From contig JAGWWZ010000015.1 of assembly GCA_018970165.1 (NCBI GenBank), forward strand, positions 1 to 43,524: a DNA stretch of 43,524 nt. The letters run 5' to 3'. The notes beneath the pieces are model-generated. The model searched no databases, was not told the origin of the DNA, and saw only the letters and a program-made list of their open reading frames with translations. Below are positions 9,523 through 18,358 of this stretch, piece after piece. The stretch is from Planctomycetota bacterium (lineage in GTDB: Bacteria; Planctomycetota; Planctomycetia; Pirellulales; Pirellulaceae). Each line of letters starts with the position of its first letter. Position 1 is the first letter of the stretch. Both the position numbers and the translations under genes were made by a program.

Positions 9523-10032
9523 TCAATCGGGGATGCTCGGCTTCGCCGGAGCCGCAGCGGCGCGGCGCGGTGAAGTTTTCGCTACAAAACGTGTCAAATC
9601 CTGCACCGCCTCCAGCATCTCGAGCTCGTCGTCCATGTTGTCTTCTTCGCCTGAATTCCCTTGGCAAATGTCATAGGTCTGTAACGCCCAGTCCAAATCA
9701 TCCATAAAGGCGCCCGATGCATAGCAGGCATCGAGCTCCGCAACGATTCGGTCGGGTACGAGATCCGCGGTCTCCTCGACCACGTCGACATCCGTCGAGC
9801 AATCCATCGGGGAAATGCTCCAGCGAACATCAGACGCAGCGCCCTCGAGGTTCTCAGGATTCTCAGTCTCCATCGCTTGCGACAATCGCCGCAAGCCGCG
9901 TGTCCGGCTCCGCTTCGGAGGATAGAGCTTGCGCAGTTCATCCCATTGCGTTGCTGGCACAAACGAGTCCATGCATGGCTCGTCCTCGGCGCCATCTTGG
10001 GGTTCGTTCTGGAACTTTCGTGATTCGAACAT
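9523..10032 (-). CDS. hypothetical acidic protein
   Basis: 169 aa uninterrupted ORF on the coding strand, 26 bp upstream of the downstream gene; no recognised domain. Confidence 0.6.
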   Translation of the reverse strand: MFESRKFQNEPQDGAEDEPCMDSFVPATQWDELRKLYPPKRSRTRGLRRLSQAMETENPENLEGAASDVRWSISPMDCSTDVDVVEETADLVPDRIVAELDACYASGAFMDDLDWALQTYDICQGNSGEEDNMDDELEMLEAVQDLTRFVAKTSPRRAAAAPAKPSIPD

Positions 10033-10223
10033 AACGCGGACGCTCCGTGAAAGAGATCAACGAAACCATCCGTGGTTCGAGCGATTTTCTGTCAACGCTC
10101 GCTGGTCCTGAAAGTCTAGTTCTTAAATCCGTCCCACCATACCCGCTGCACCTGGATAAACCCCCAGGATGCAGGCTTGGTAAGGATCGATTGTGTCGGT
10201 CGTATCAATTGCCAGAGCCGAGC

Positions 10224-10249
10224 TCTACTGGGGCTTTCTACTGGGGCTT
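10224..10249. repeat. 13-bp perfect tandem duplication (tctactggggctt x2) spanning the glgB stop codon
   Basis: Copies 10224-10236 and 10237-10249; the glgB TAG is at 10240-10238. Confidence 0.95.
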
Positions 10250-12445
10250 GAAGACCACCGTCGCCAACGGGGGCAGCTTGACCCAGATCGACGCGGGGCG
10301 ACCATGATGTGGCAGATTGCTGTCTGCGTTCAAGCCTGGGTAGTTGCCGACGTTCGAGCCAGCATAGTAGGCCGAATCGCTATTGAAAATCTCTTGGTAG
10401 TACCCACCGCGCGGCACTCCCATGCGATAATCCCGAACCACCGGAGTAAAGTTGCAGCACACGACTAGGAAGTCGTCCGGATTTTTTCCTTTGCGGATAT
10501 ATCCCAGCACACTGTCATACGAGTTCATGCAATCGATCCACTCGAATCCCGACCCCTCGAAGTCGATCTCATGCAGGGCCGGTTCGTTCTGGACCAAGCG
10601 ATTCAAGTCGCCGACTAATCGCTGGATGCCCCGATGGGTCTCCCACTGTAACAAGTCCCACTGCAGTTCGCCGTCGTAGTTCCATTCGTGCCATTGAGCC
10701 AGCTCGCTACCCATGAACAACAATTTCTTGCCCGGGTGAGTCCACATGTAGCTGTACAGCAATCGCAGGTTCGCAAATTTTTGCCACAGATCGCCAGCCA
10801 TCTGAGCGATCAATGCACCCTTGCCATGAACCACTTCATCGTGCGAGAGAGGGAGAGAAAAATTTTCCGTGAAGGCGTATATCAGACTGAATGTCAGTTC
10901 GTTGTGATGGTACTGGCGGTGGATCGGATCATGCCGCATATAGCGAAGCGTATCGTTCATCCAACCCATATTCCATTTCAGCGAGAATCCCAATCCACCA
11001 TGCTCGATCGGGCGGCTGACACCTGGCCAGGCAGTGGATTCTTCGGCGATCGTCAGCGCACCTGGAAACTGAGAATGGACCTCAGTGTTGAACTCGCGAA
11101 GCAGATGGATCGCGTCCAAATTCTCTCGGCCACCGTACGCATTGGGGATCCACTCTCCTTCCTTGCGCGAATAGTCCAGATACAGCATCGATGCAACAGC
11201 GTCGACTCTCAAGCCGTCGATGTGATACTTATCGAGCCAGAAGAGCGCGTTGGAGATCAAAAAGTTTCTGACTTCATGCCGCCCATAGTTGAAGATCATC
11301 GTACCCCAATCAGGATGCTCTCCCTGTCGAGGATCTTCGTGCTCGAACAGCGCGGAGCCATCGAATCGACGGAGTCCATGTCCGTCCTTGGGGAAGTGGG
11401 CAGGAACCCAATCGATGATGACCCCGATCCCATGTTGATGGCAATGATCAACGAAATACATGAAATCTTCCGGGGTGCCGTATCGACTCGTCACCGAGAA
11501 GTAGCCAACCGTTTGATAGCCCCACGATCCGGTAAATGGATGCTCGGAGACCGGAAGCAGTTCAATATGCGTGAACCCCATCTCCTGGCAGTATTGGACC
11601 AGTTGATGCGCGAGATCCCGATAATTCATCCATCCGTGGACTCCACCCTGACTCTTGCGCCATGAACCCAAATGAACTTCATAGACCGAAATCGGTTTGT
11701 CGAGAACGTCGTTCTTCTGACGTCGCTCCATCCAATCGCCATCGTTCCAGGAATAGGCCCCCAAGGGCTGAACGATCGAGGCAGTGCGGGGGGGCAATTC
11801 CGCGAAGAATCCGAACGGGTCGGTCTTGTCGATCACCTGCCCATCCGCAGTCCGCATCCGAAACTTGTACTTCATCCCCGCTCCGATGTTGGGAACAAAC
11901 AGTTCCCAAATCCCCGAAGGAATCTGCTTCTGCATGCAATGGGTCTTGCCATCCCAATGATTGAAGTCACCCACGACCTGAACGCTCTGCGCATTGGGTG
12001 CCCAAACTGCAAAATTCACACCGCTGTGGCCATCGACGGAGCGCAGGTGCGCGCCGAGACGCTCATAGAGCTTCCAGTGCTTGCCGGAGCCAAACAGGAA
12101 TCGATCGAAGTCGGTGAGGAACGTCGGGACGGAATAAGGATCCTGCATGTCGTACGTCTGCCCGTGGGAATTGGATACTCGGATGCGGTAATCGGGGGCC
12201 CCGGAATCGTAGTCGGGAAGTAAACCCTCGTACAAGCCCGAGGGATGGACGCGTCTCATCGGGCGAACGGATTCACCTCGCGGATCGACTAAGAATACCT
12301 GTTTGGCGTCAGGAAGATAGCTACGCACAGCGATTACCCTCCGACCATCCATGTCGACTCGATGCGGTCCCAGGACCCCGCTGGGGTTGGCAGTAGCACC
12401 GTGGATGATGTCGCTCACTGATTGCAGGCTCAGGGTGGTTTGCAC
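10238..12445 (-). CDS. glgB: 1,4-alpha-glucan branching enzyme
   Basis: 735 aa; [111 protein letters not shown]. Confidence 0.96.
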   Translation of the reverse strand: MQTTLSLQSVSDIIHGATANPSGVLGPHRVDMDGRRVIAVRSYLPDAKQVFLVDPRGESVRPMRRVHPSGLYEGLLPDYDSGAPDYRIRVSNSHGQTYDMQDPYSVPTFLTDFDRFLFGSGKHWKLYERLGAHLRSVDGHSGVNFAVWAPNAQSVQVVGDFNHWDGKTHCMQKQIPSGIWELFVPNIGAGMKYKFRMRTADGQVIDKTDPFGFFAELPPRTASIVQPLGAYSWNDGDWMERRQKNDVLDKPISVYEVHLGSWRKSQGGVHGWMNYRDLAHQLVQYCQEMGFTHIELLPVSEHPFTGSWGYQTVGYFSVTSRYGTPEDFMYFVDHCHQHGIGVIIDWVPAHFPKDGHGLRRFDGSALFEHEDPRQGEHPDWGTMIFNYGRHEVRNFLISNALFWLDKYHIDGLRVDAVASMLYLDYSRKEGEWIPNAYGGRENLDAIHLLREFNTEVHSQFPGALTIAEESTAWPGVSRPIEHGGLGFSLKWNMGWMNDTLRYMRHDPIHRQYHHNELTFSLIYAFTENFSLPLSHDEVVHGKGALIAQMAGDLWQKFANLRLLYSYMWTHPGKKLLFMGSELAQWHEWNYDGELQWDLLQWETHRGIQRLVGDLNRLVQNEPALHEIDFEGSGFEWIDCMNSYDSVLGYIRKGKNPDDFLVVCCNFTPVVRDYRMGVPRGGYYQEIFNSDSAYYAGSNVGNYPGLNADSNLPHHGRPASIWVKLPPLATVVFKPQ

Positions 12446-12499
12446 GATTTCTCCAAAAGTGATTTCACCGACGTCAAAAGTCAGCGATAAAACGGTGTG

Positions 12500-13507
12500 T
12501 TAGTAATCCCGACGTCGGAAATGCTCCCGACGAGGATCCAATAAAAATAAACATCGCACGCAGGAAACCAAAAATGCATCCAATGCAAGAATCGTATTCC
12601 AGATCCAGCGAATAGGACGCTTGACCCTCATGTCGAGCAACTGGCGTTCTTGGAGAGGATAAGGTCCGGCATTTCGAGGTGATGAGCCTACGGTGTCGCT
12701 CCGTGAAAGAACAAGGGTCGGAGCTTTGTCTTGGTTACTTGTTTCTGGTGTTGCTCGGTAAATGCTCCCAACGCGGGCCGAAGATGAGCAATTCGTTTCC
12801 TGCTCGACCACAGCAACGGCGGATTTTCCGTCCATCGATATCGTTGCTGGATGCGAAGATGCCGATGGTTGCGAAGATGCCGATGGTTGCGATGGCATCT
12901 CGAATGCCACAGCAATTTGAGGCTCGATCGTTGTCGAATGCTCGTTACTCTCCGGGCCGCCATCACTCTTCGGGCAACTATCGTGTGACTTTGTTTCAAG
13001 GATTTCGTGGGAATCGATCAACGAATGCACCGCGGGAAGCTCCTGCGGAACCTCGGCGATGGACCCAGCAACGGCTGGCTCATCGCGCAGAGGAGATTCC
13101 TGGGACATCCATCGGCACTGTACTTCGTGAAATCGCAACGCTACGTCCACGCGTCGCCACAGGTCGGCGTTGCGAATGGGTTGAATCGAACCGAAATGTT
13201 CCCAGCAGTAATCGTTTTCACGCCACTCGACTAAACCGTACTGAAGTCCGCGTGCGACATATCGACTGGTTGTCACCAAAGTGACACGACTCGGTTGTTC
13301 GAGCGCTTCGAGCCCGCGGGTGACTGCCAATAGCGATACGCGATCTACGTGGTCCGAGGCCTCACAATCGGAAGCCTCTATCTTTGTTCCGGTAACGATG
13401 TCCTCGAGCACAAATCGCCAGCGGCCGCGAGCCTCGGTGTGCATAGCGCCCGATGGGAGCAAGCATCCGTCGCTGAAGAGTAGATAGTGAGGCTTGCTAG
13501 TTGCCAT
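12500..13507 (-). CDS. RNase H-fold protein with C-terminal hydrophobic segment, probable pseudo-nuclease
   Basis: N-terminal ~130 aa aligns by eye to RNase HI: YLLFSDGCLLPSG...GRWRFVLED, DRVSLLAVTRGLEALEQPSRVTLVTTSRYVARGLQYGLVEWREN, IRNADLWRRVDVALRFHEVQCRW. Low-complexity linker, then IWNTILALDAFLVSCVRCLFLL. Confidence 0.72.
   Translation of the reverse strand: MATSKPHYLLFSDGCLLPSGAMHTEARGRWRFVLEDIVTGTKIEASDCEASDHVDRVSLLAVTRGLEALEQPSRVTLVTTSRYVARGLQYGLVEWRENDYCWEHFGSIQPIRNADLWRRVDVALRFHEVQCRWMSQESPLRDEPAVAGSIAEVPQELPAVHSLIDSHEILETKSHDSCPKSDGGPESNEHSTTIEPQIAVAFEMPSQPSASSQPSASSHPATISMDGKSAVAVVEQETNCSSSARVGSIYRATPETSNQDKAPTLVLSRSDTVGSSPRNAGPYPLQERQLLDMRVKRPIRWIWNTILALDAFLVSCVRCLFLLDPRREHFRRRDY
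12853..12888. repeat. 18-bp perfect tandem repeat (gcgaagatgccgatggtt x2) inside the RNase H-like gene
   Basis: Copies 12853-12870 and 12871-12888; encodes the repeated SSQPSA in the linker. Confidence 0.92.
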
Positions 13508-13512
13508 CTCTG

Positions 13513-13562
13513 ATCGCGCATCCGTGAGAACATCGTGTCGAAGATGTTCTAGATTGCGCGAT
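13513..13562. promoter_or_regulatory. nested inverted repeat / imperfect hairpin just upstream of the RNase H-like gene
   Basis: Outer arms ATCGCGCA (13513-13520) / TGCGCGAT (13555-13562); inner arms AGAACATC (13527-13534) / GATGTTCT (13543-13550); 8-nt loop. Start codon at 13507. Confidence 0.7.
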
Positions 13563-13742
13563 GATTAGGGTCGAGGAAGGATTTCGGAAGAAATTCTTTT
13601 GAGAAACTGCCGTTTTTCTCCGCATCAGGTAATGCGTAACAGATGTACCTACCATGCCGTGCATTGCATCGTGATGATTGGCTCGCGAGTCTGATTCCTT
13701 GATGCGGGCATGTGCTGCAAGAGCTCTCATTCGCGGATATCG

Positions 13743-14207
13743 TTAAGGCTTCAAGCGTCGGATATAGTGGTTATCTCCAAGACTTTCAGCATGTTTTGCA
13801 TACCCCCATCGTGTCATCATGCGATCGGTAAGCCGATCATTCGTCACTTGGCATACAATACCGCGAGCATGACGCAGTAACGCGATTTCCTCTAGAGCCA
13901 CGATCCCCCGGTGAAACGTTCGGTAGGAAGTCTTCTCTCCAGCATGAACATACAGCAGCGACATGTACCCGGTTGCGCTTCGCGGGAACGAATAGTGGAA
14001 CCGGCACTCATCGTCCGGAAGTGTACGAACCACGCGGTCGGACAAAGCTCCCCATCGACTACCCCATCGCGGCCACCATCGAGCTTGTATCGTGGCGATA
14101 TCTCCGTCGCGGAGAATGATTGTTCCATACCGCCACTCGGAGACGAGTTTTTTGTTTTCTCCAATCGAAGAGACGGCTGGCAAACCCCAGGTAGCCGGAT
14201 CGCTCAT
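13743..14207 (-). CDS. hypothetical protein, possibly GNAT-like
   Basis: Start reassigned to the ATG at 14207 (MSDPATWGLPAVSS), overlapping the metF stop as TAATG. C-terminus VTNDRLTDRMMTRWGYAKHAESLGDNHYIRRLKP resembles GNAT C-termini. Confidence 0.65.
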   Translation of the reverse strand: MSDPATWGLPAVSSIGENKKLVSEWRYGTIILRDGDIATIQARWWPRWGSRWGALSDRVVRTLPDDECRFHYSFPRSATGYMSLLYVHAGEKTSYRTFHRGIVALEEIALLRHARGIVCQVTNDRLTDRMMTRWGYAKHAESLGDNHYIRRLKP

Positions 14208-15076
14208 TACGACACGAAGCGGAGCGAACGCAATACTTCGGAAGTCGCTTGAGATTTGTTCAGGACATAAAAATGGACCCCTGGAACTCCTCCCGAGAGC
14301 AATTCCGCGACTTGGGCAGTAGCGAACTCGACCCCGACCTGGAATTGCCATTCGGTGGACTCCCTTTCGGCCAGTCGGTCCACGAAGGATTGCGGCAGTT
14401 TGGCTTTGCACAGCGAGGTGATTCTCTGGATCTGTGCAAGGTTGGTCACAGGCAGAATCCCCGGCACGATCGGAATATCGATGCCGCGGGCGCGGCATTG
14501 ATCAACGAATCGGAAATAGTCATCGTTTTCGTAAAAAAGTTGCGTGACAATGATATCCGCACCGCAATCGACTTTGCGTTTCAAGTTTTCCAAATCGATC
14601 TCGGCGGAGGGAGCTTCTTGGTGAACCTCCGGATAGCCAGCGACCGCGACTCCAATCTGTGGGTATTCGCTACGAATCAATGAGACCAACTCGTTGGCGT
14701 AACGCAATCCACCCGCGACTTGCTTAAATTCCGTTTCTCCCTTGGGCGGATCCCCGCGGAGGGCGACCACATAATCCGTTCCGAGTTCCAATGCGGTATT
14801 CAGGTAGGCGCGAAGCTGATCGACGGTCGAGCCGACACAGGTCAAGTGCGTTGCCACGCGATGACCGAATCGCTCTTTGACGGCGCGGAGTATTTGCAAA
14901 GTGCGATCGCGCGTCGATCCCCCAGCACCATACGTGCAGGTATAGAAATCCGGCTCGAATTCATTGAGATCCGCCACTGTGGCCATCAGGTTTTCAACCT
15001 GCTCATCGGTCTTGGGCGGGAACAACTCGAACGACAGACCCTTGCGGTCGGAACTGAAAAAATCACGTAACTGCAT
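14207..15076 (-). CDS. metF: methylenetetrahydrofolate reductase
   Basis: 289 aa; LSFELFPPKTDEQVENL, DFYTCTYGAGGSTRDRT, ATHLTCVGSTVDQLR, VALRGDPPKG, GADIIVTQLFYENDDYFRFVDQCR, PIVPGILPVTNLAQIQRI. Confidence 0.95.
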   Translation of the reverse strand: MQLRDFFSSDRKGLSFELFPPKTDEQVENLMATVADLNEFEPDFYTCTYGAGGSTRDRTLQILRAVKERFGHRVATHLTCVGSTVDQLRAYLNTALELGTDYVVALRGDPPKGETEFKQVAGGLRYANELVSLIRSEYPQIGVAVAGYPEVHQEAPSAEIDLENLKRKVDCGADIIVTQLFYENDDYFRFVDQCRARGIDIPIVPGILPVTNLAQIQRITSLCKAKLPQSFVDRLAERESTEWQFQVGVEFATAQVAELLSGGVPGVHFYVLNKSQATSEVLRSLRFVS

Positions 15077-15263
15077 GGCAACCTCAATCCTGGAACAACC
15101 GCTGCAACCCGTATGGTCGCAACCGGTTTTGGGCTCAACACTTCATGCGATACCTACTACGATAATCTATCGATGATTTCCTTTCACGGGGATAGGTACC
15201 CCAACGAACGTTTTCTGTTCCTAACGTTTCCTTCAAAGTACGATTCTCACAGGGCCCAGTCCT

Positions 15264-15803
15264 ATGTCCACTACACCCTTGCTCAACAAACGCGTTTTGG
15301 CTTTCGTCGGGGATATCTATGAGGACTTGGAGCTTTGGTACCCCAAGCTGCGACTGATCGAAGCTGGGGCCAAGTTCATCGTGGCCGCCGAGGAGGCTAA
15401 ACGGACTTATGCCGGAAAAAACGGCTATCCATGTACTTCAGACATCGCAATCGACGATGTAAGGGCGTCGGATTTCGATGCGATCTTGCTCCCGGGGGGA
15501 TTCATGCCCGATCGCCTGCGACGACTGGATTCGGTCAGATCACTCATCGCCCAATTCGATCGGGATCACAAGTGCGTGGCAGCGATATGCCACGGGGGCT
15601 GGCTTGCGATTTCAGCCCAGGTATACCGAGGCGTCCGTGTGACGGGTTCGCTCGGCATCAAAGACGATTTAATCAACGCTGGCGCTCTTTGGGAGGACGC
15701 TCCCGTGGTTGTAGATCGGCATTTTGTCTCGAGCAGAAAACCCGATGATCTGCCGTGGTTTGTTCCTGCCATGATCGATGTCATTCTCGGTTCGTCCCGA
15801 TGA
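15264..15803 (+). CDS. DJ-1/PfpI family (type 1 glutamine amidotransferase-like) protein
   Basis: 179 aa; ILLPGGFMPDRLRR and AAICHGGWLAISA nucleophile-elbow Cys motif. Confidence 0.9.
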   Translation: MSTTPLLNKRVLAFVGDIYEDLELWYPKLRLIEAGAKFIVAAEEAKRTYAGKNGYPCTSDIAIDDVRASDFDAILLPGGFMPDRLRRLDSVRSLIAQFDRDHKCVAAICHGGWLAISAQVYRGVRVTGSLGIKDDLINAGALWEDAPVVVDRHFVSSRKPDDLPWFVPAMIDVILGSSR

Positions 15804-15885
15804 GCCTCTCCATTCCGCAAATCAGCGATGATGGGGTTGTGGTCAATCCCCAGTGGCAACTCCTTCACTCACCAGGACCTCTCCC

Positions 15886-16851
15886 ATGAGCAATCTGCGT
15901 GCCTGGGCTCAAATGGTACGTGTTCCCAATACGCTGACCAGTTGTGCGGATGTGCTGGCCGGTATGTGTATTGCTGGAAGTGTTTCCAATCACTTCGTGA
16001 AGCATCCTGTCGCGGCTATTGTGGCCTCCGGAGCATCGATTTGTTTCTACTGGGCGGGTATGGTCCTGAACGATGTCTTCGATGTCGAACAGGACCGAGA
16101 GCAAGGGCGACCGAATCCGATTGCCACTGGCAAAATCACAATGACTGCCTCGCAGCGAGCCGGTTTCGGATTGATGGTGGTAGGGATCCTGTTGAGTTTC
16201 CTAGCCCCTTTGACGATCACACTTGGAGGCTCGAAAGATTTCGGACTCGCAATGCTGAGTCCTGGCCTAGTCGGTTGCTTGCTCGCAGTCGCGGTTTATG
16301 CATACGATGGACCGCTCAAGAAGTCTCCGTCTGCTCCTCTGATCATGGGGATTTGCCGAGGGCTGAATATGTCGCTGGGTGTTGCATGGATCGCGGCCGT
16401 ATTACCCGTCACGCTCGGATGGTCCGCAGCAGCCGTCGTAGCTGGGCATGTGGCTTACGTCACAGGTCTTACGATCGCCGCGAGGCGGGAAGCGGACCTG
16501 TCTCAATCGCGAGGTCGCTTAACACTGGGATGGGGCATTTGCGCATTCGGGGCTGCCTGCATTGCATTCTCGCCTCGCCTCGAAATGGATCGCACCTATC
16601 GGCTCGACCCAGAATGGGTTTTTCCCTTGCTCGTTGCCATCCTGCTCCTCCCCTTGGCTCGCCGAGCCGTCGACGCAATCCGCACTCTCCGTCCGCAACA
16701 ACTCGGCATGGCAATCCGGCAAGCGATCTTCAGCATCCTGTTCCTCGATGCGACAATTGCACTTCAATATTCTGAAGATATCCCCGGAATCATCATCGCA
16801 TCGATGGTGGTGCCAACACTGTTACTGGCCCGCTGGTTCCGAGCGACTTGA
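15886..16851 (+). CDS. UbiA-family prenyltransferase
   Basis: Multi-TM; NDVFDVEQDREQGRPNPIATGK (NDxxDxxxD motif) and YAYDGPLKKSPSAPLIMGICRGLNMSLG. Start MSNLRAWAQMVRVPN preferred over the ORF-track start at 15853. Confidence 0.87.
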   Translation: MSNLRAWAQMVRVPNTLTSCADVLAGMCIAGSVSNHFVKHPVAAIVASGASICFYWAGMVLNDVFDVEQDREQGRPNPIATGKITMTASQRAGFGLMVVGILLSFLAPLTITLGGSKDFGLAMLSPGLVGCLLAVAVYAYDGPLKKSPSAPLIMGICRGLNMSLGVAWIAAVLPVTLGWSAAAVVAGHVAYVTGLTIAARREADLSQSRGRLTLGWGICAFGAACIAFSPRLEMDRTYRLDPEWVFPLLVAILLLPLARRAVDAIRTLRPQQLGMAIRQAIFSILFLDATIALQYSEDIPGIIIASMVVPTLLLARWFRAT

Positions 16852-18348
16852 GCTGGTACGCCGCGTTGCTCGCGATTTCGCCTCCTGCAATTTTGGGAGT
16901 GGCACATGCCCATCGCGATAAAGCACGTTGTAAGCGCAAAATGGAATGATGTGCCCCGTTGGTAGAACATGATGAGTGCAGCACTTCATCACGCGGCGGA
17001 CATCGAAGTTGTAGACATCGAGAAAAGAAGTGATGGTAATCCGGAACAACTCTTTTGCGCCGATTTGTCGTTCTAATGTTTTCGAAATGAATTGATCTGC
17101 TACCGACGATGTCATCGCGGGGATACACGGTTCGCTTCCCAATGGCGTGATCTGCGGTAATTCCTTTACATCATTGTTGCCGCATCCCCCTGGACCGCAG
17201 CATTGGTTGCGCGCCAGATATTGCTGAATCAATCGCTTTCCCTCATCGCGCGTGAAACTCAATCCGTTGGCGAGCAGATCCAGGTTGGCTTTCGAGTCGA
17301 TGAAGCGAGTCAAAGGAACCAAACGACCTTCGTGTCGGAACGCCAGGGACAGCACATGACAATTCGGATGGGCGCACGGCAGCGGAAAGAAATCATCCTC
17401 TTGAAATAAACCCTCGGATTGCTTGCACAATTCCCGAATGCAGTCGGGAGCTGTCACCCGCGATTCGAGTTCGTCAGGAAGATAGAACCGGCCCGAAAAC
17501 GTCGCGGGTTGAAGGCTCAAACCGGTGATGAAAGGATGCTGTTCGGCCAGCTGTATGAGGGGGCCGAGTTGATCGAGATTGACTCCTGCCTGTAGCGCCG
17601 ACACGATGGTGACGTGCAATCCTGCGTCGCCAATCGCTTGCAGAGCGGCCATTTTCGTGTCTTGCAACGGTTCGCCTCGCAAAGCGACATGAACGCGATC
17701 TTCCAGGCCATCCAACTGCAGATAGATTTCTATGCGATCGCGGTTTTGCGCTAGCCGCTGTAGCAACTTAGGATCGCGGGCCAACCGAATCCCGTTGGTG
17801 TTGATCATCACGTAATCGATCGGCTGCGATAACGCATAATCGATCACTGACTCTAGCTCTGGATGCGTGGTCGGCTCACCACCCGAGATCTGCAAAACCT
17901 CAACTCGGCCTTCCGATGCCACGAGCGTATCGATCGCCGTTCGGACTTGTTCGAAAGAACGATGCTTGAGACCGGGCTTGCTGTGGGCGTAGCATAGCGG
18001 GCACTCGAGATTGCAGTTGTCGGTGATCTCCAAGACCCCGATGCAAGTGTGCTGTTCATGCTCTTCGCAGAGTCCGCAATCAAACGGGCATCCTTTATCA
18101 ACAGGCGATCGCGTGGTGGCAGGTACTTTGGCGGGCAGAGCGAAATCATAGCGATCGTACCAACGAACATCGCTGCATATGAAGTCCTCTCGCGTGCCGT
18201 GCTCCGGGCATCGCTTGCGAAAGTAGACGCGTCCGTGCCGATCGATGATTTTTGCCGGAATCAGTTTCAAACATTCCGGGCAAAGGCTCTGTGTAGCTCC
18301 CAGATAGCGATATCCTGCCGGGAGTTTCGTAGATGCGGTGTTGCTCAT
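16822..18348 (-). CDS. radical SAM protein, Tes/MJ0619-like
   Basis: SLCPECLKLIPAKI, RCPEHG, GCPFDCGLCEEHEQHTCIGVLEITDNCNLECPLCYAHS (CxxxCxxC-type cluster motif), C-terminal RRVMKCCTHHVLPTGHIIPFCAYN. Start reassigned to the ATG at 18348. Confidence 0.85.
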   Translation of the reverse strand: MSNTASTKLPAGYRYLGATQSLCPECLKLIPAKIIDRHGRVYFRKRCPEHGTREDFICSDVRWYDRYDFALPAKVPATTRSPVDKGCPFDCGLCEEHEQHTCIGVLEITDNCNLECPLCYAHSKPGLKHRSFEQVRTAIDTLVASEGRVEVLQISGGEPTTHPELESVIDYALSQPIDYVMINTNGIRLARDPKLLQRLAQNRDRIEIYLQLDGLEDRVHVALRGEPLQDTKMAALQAIGDAGLHVTIVSALQAGVNLDQLGPLIQLAEQHPFITGLSLQPATFSGRFYLPDELESRVTAPDCIRELCKQSEGLFQEDDFFPLPCAHPNCHVLSLAFRHEGRLVPLTRFIDSKANLDLLANGLSFTRDEGKRLIQQYLARNQCCGPGGCGNNDVKELPQITPLGSEPCIPAMTSSVADQFISKTLERQIGAKELFRITITSFLDVYNFDVRRVMKCCTHHVLPTGHIIPFCAYNVLYRDGHVPLPKLQEAKSRATRRTSSSRSEPAGQ

Positions 18349-18358
18349 GCACTGTCCA

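Noticed and set aside
10078-10101. CGAGCG/CGCTCG inverted repeat (with TTGACA in the loop on the minus strand) upstream of the 169-aa gene
   Set aside because: No plausible -10 element at 16-18 nt spacing and no conservation information; too weak to call a promoter.
10688-11665. 325-aa plus-strand ORF antisense to glgB
   Set aside because: Lies wholly opposite a strongly supported branching enzyme; product has no recognisable motif; long antisense ORFs are expected at this codon usage.
13601-13620. GAGAAA...TTTCTC stem upstream of the RNase H-like gene considered as a terminator
   Set aside because: Short A/T-rich arms with no convincing U-tract downstream on the minus strand.
13497-13730. 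77-aa minus-strand ORF overlapping the nested inverted repeat
   Set aside because: No domain; overlaps the RNase H-like start and the palindrome; more likely leader/intergenic sequence.
15828-16775. 315-aa plus-strand ORF overlapping the UbiA gene in another frame
   Set aside because: Cys/Arg-rich, no membrane or domain pattern; the competing frame has clear UbiA motifs.
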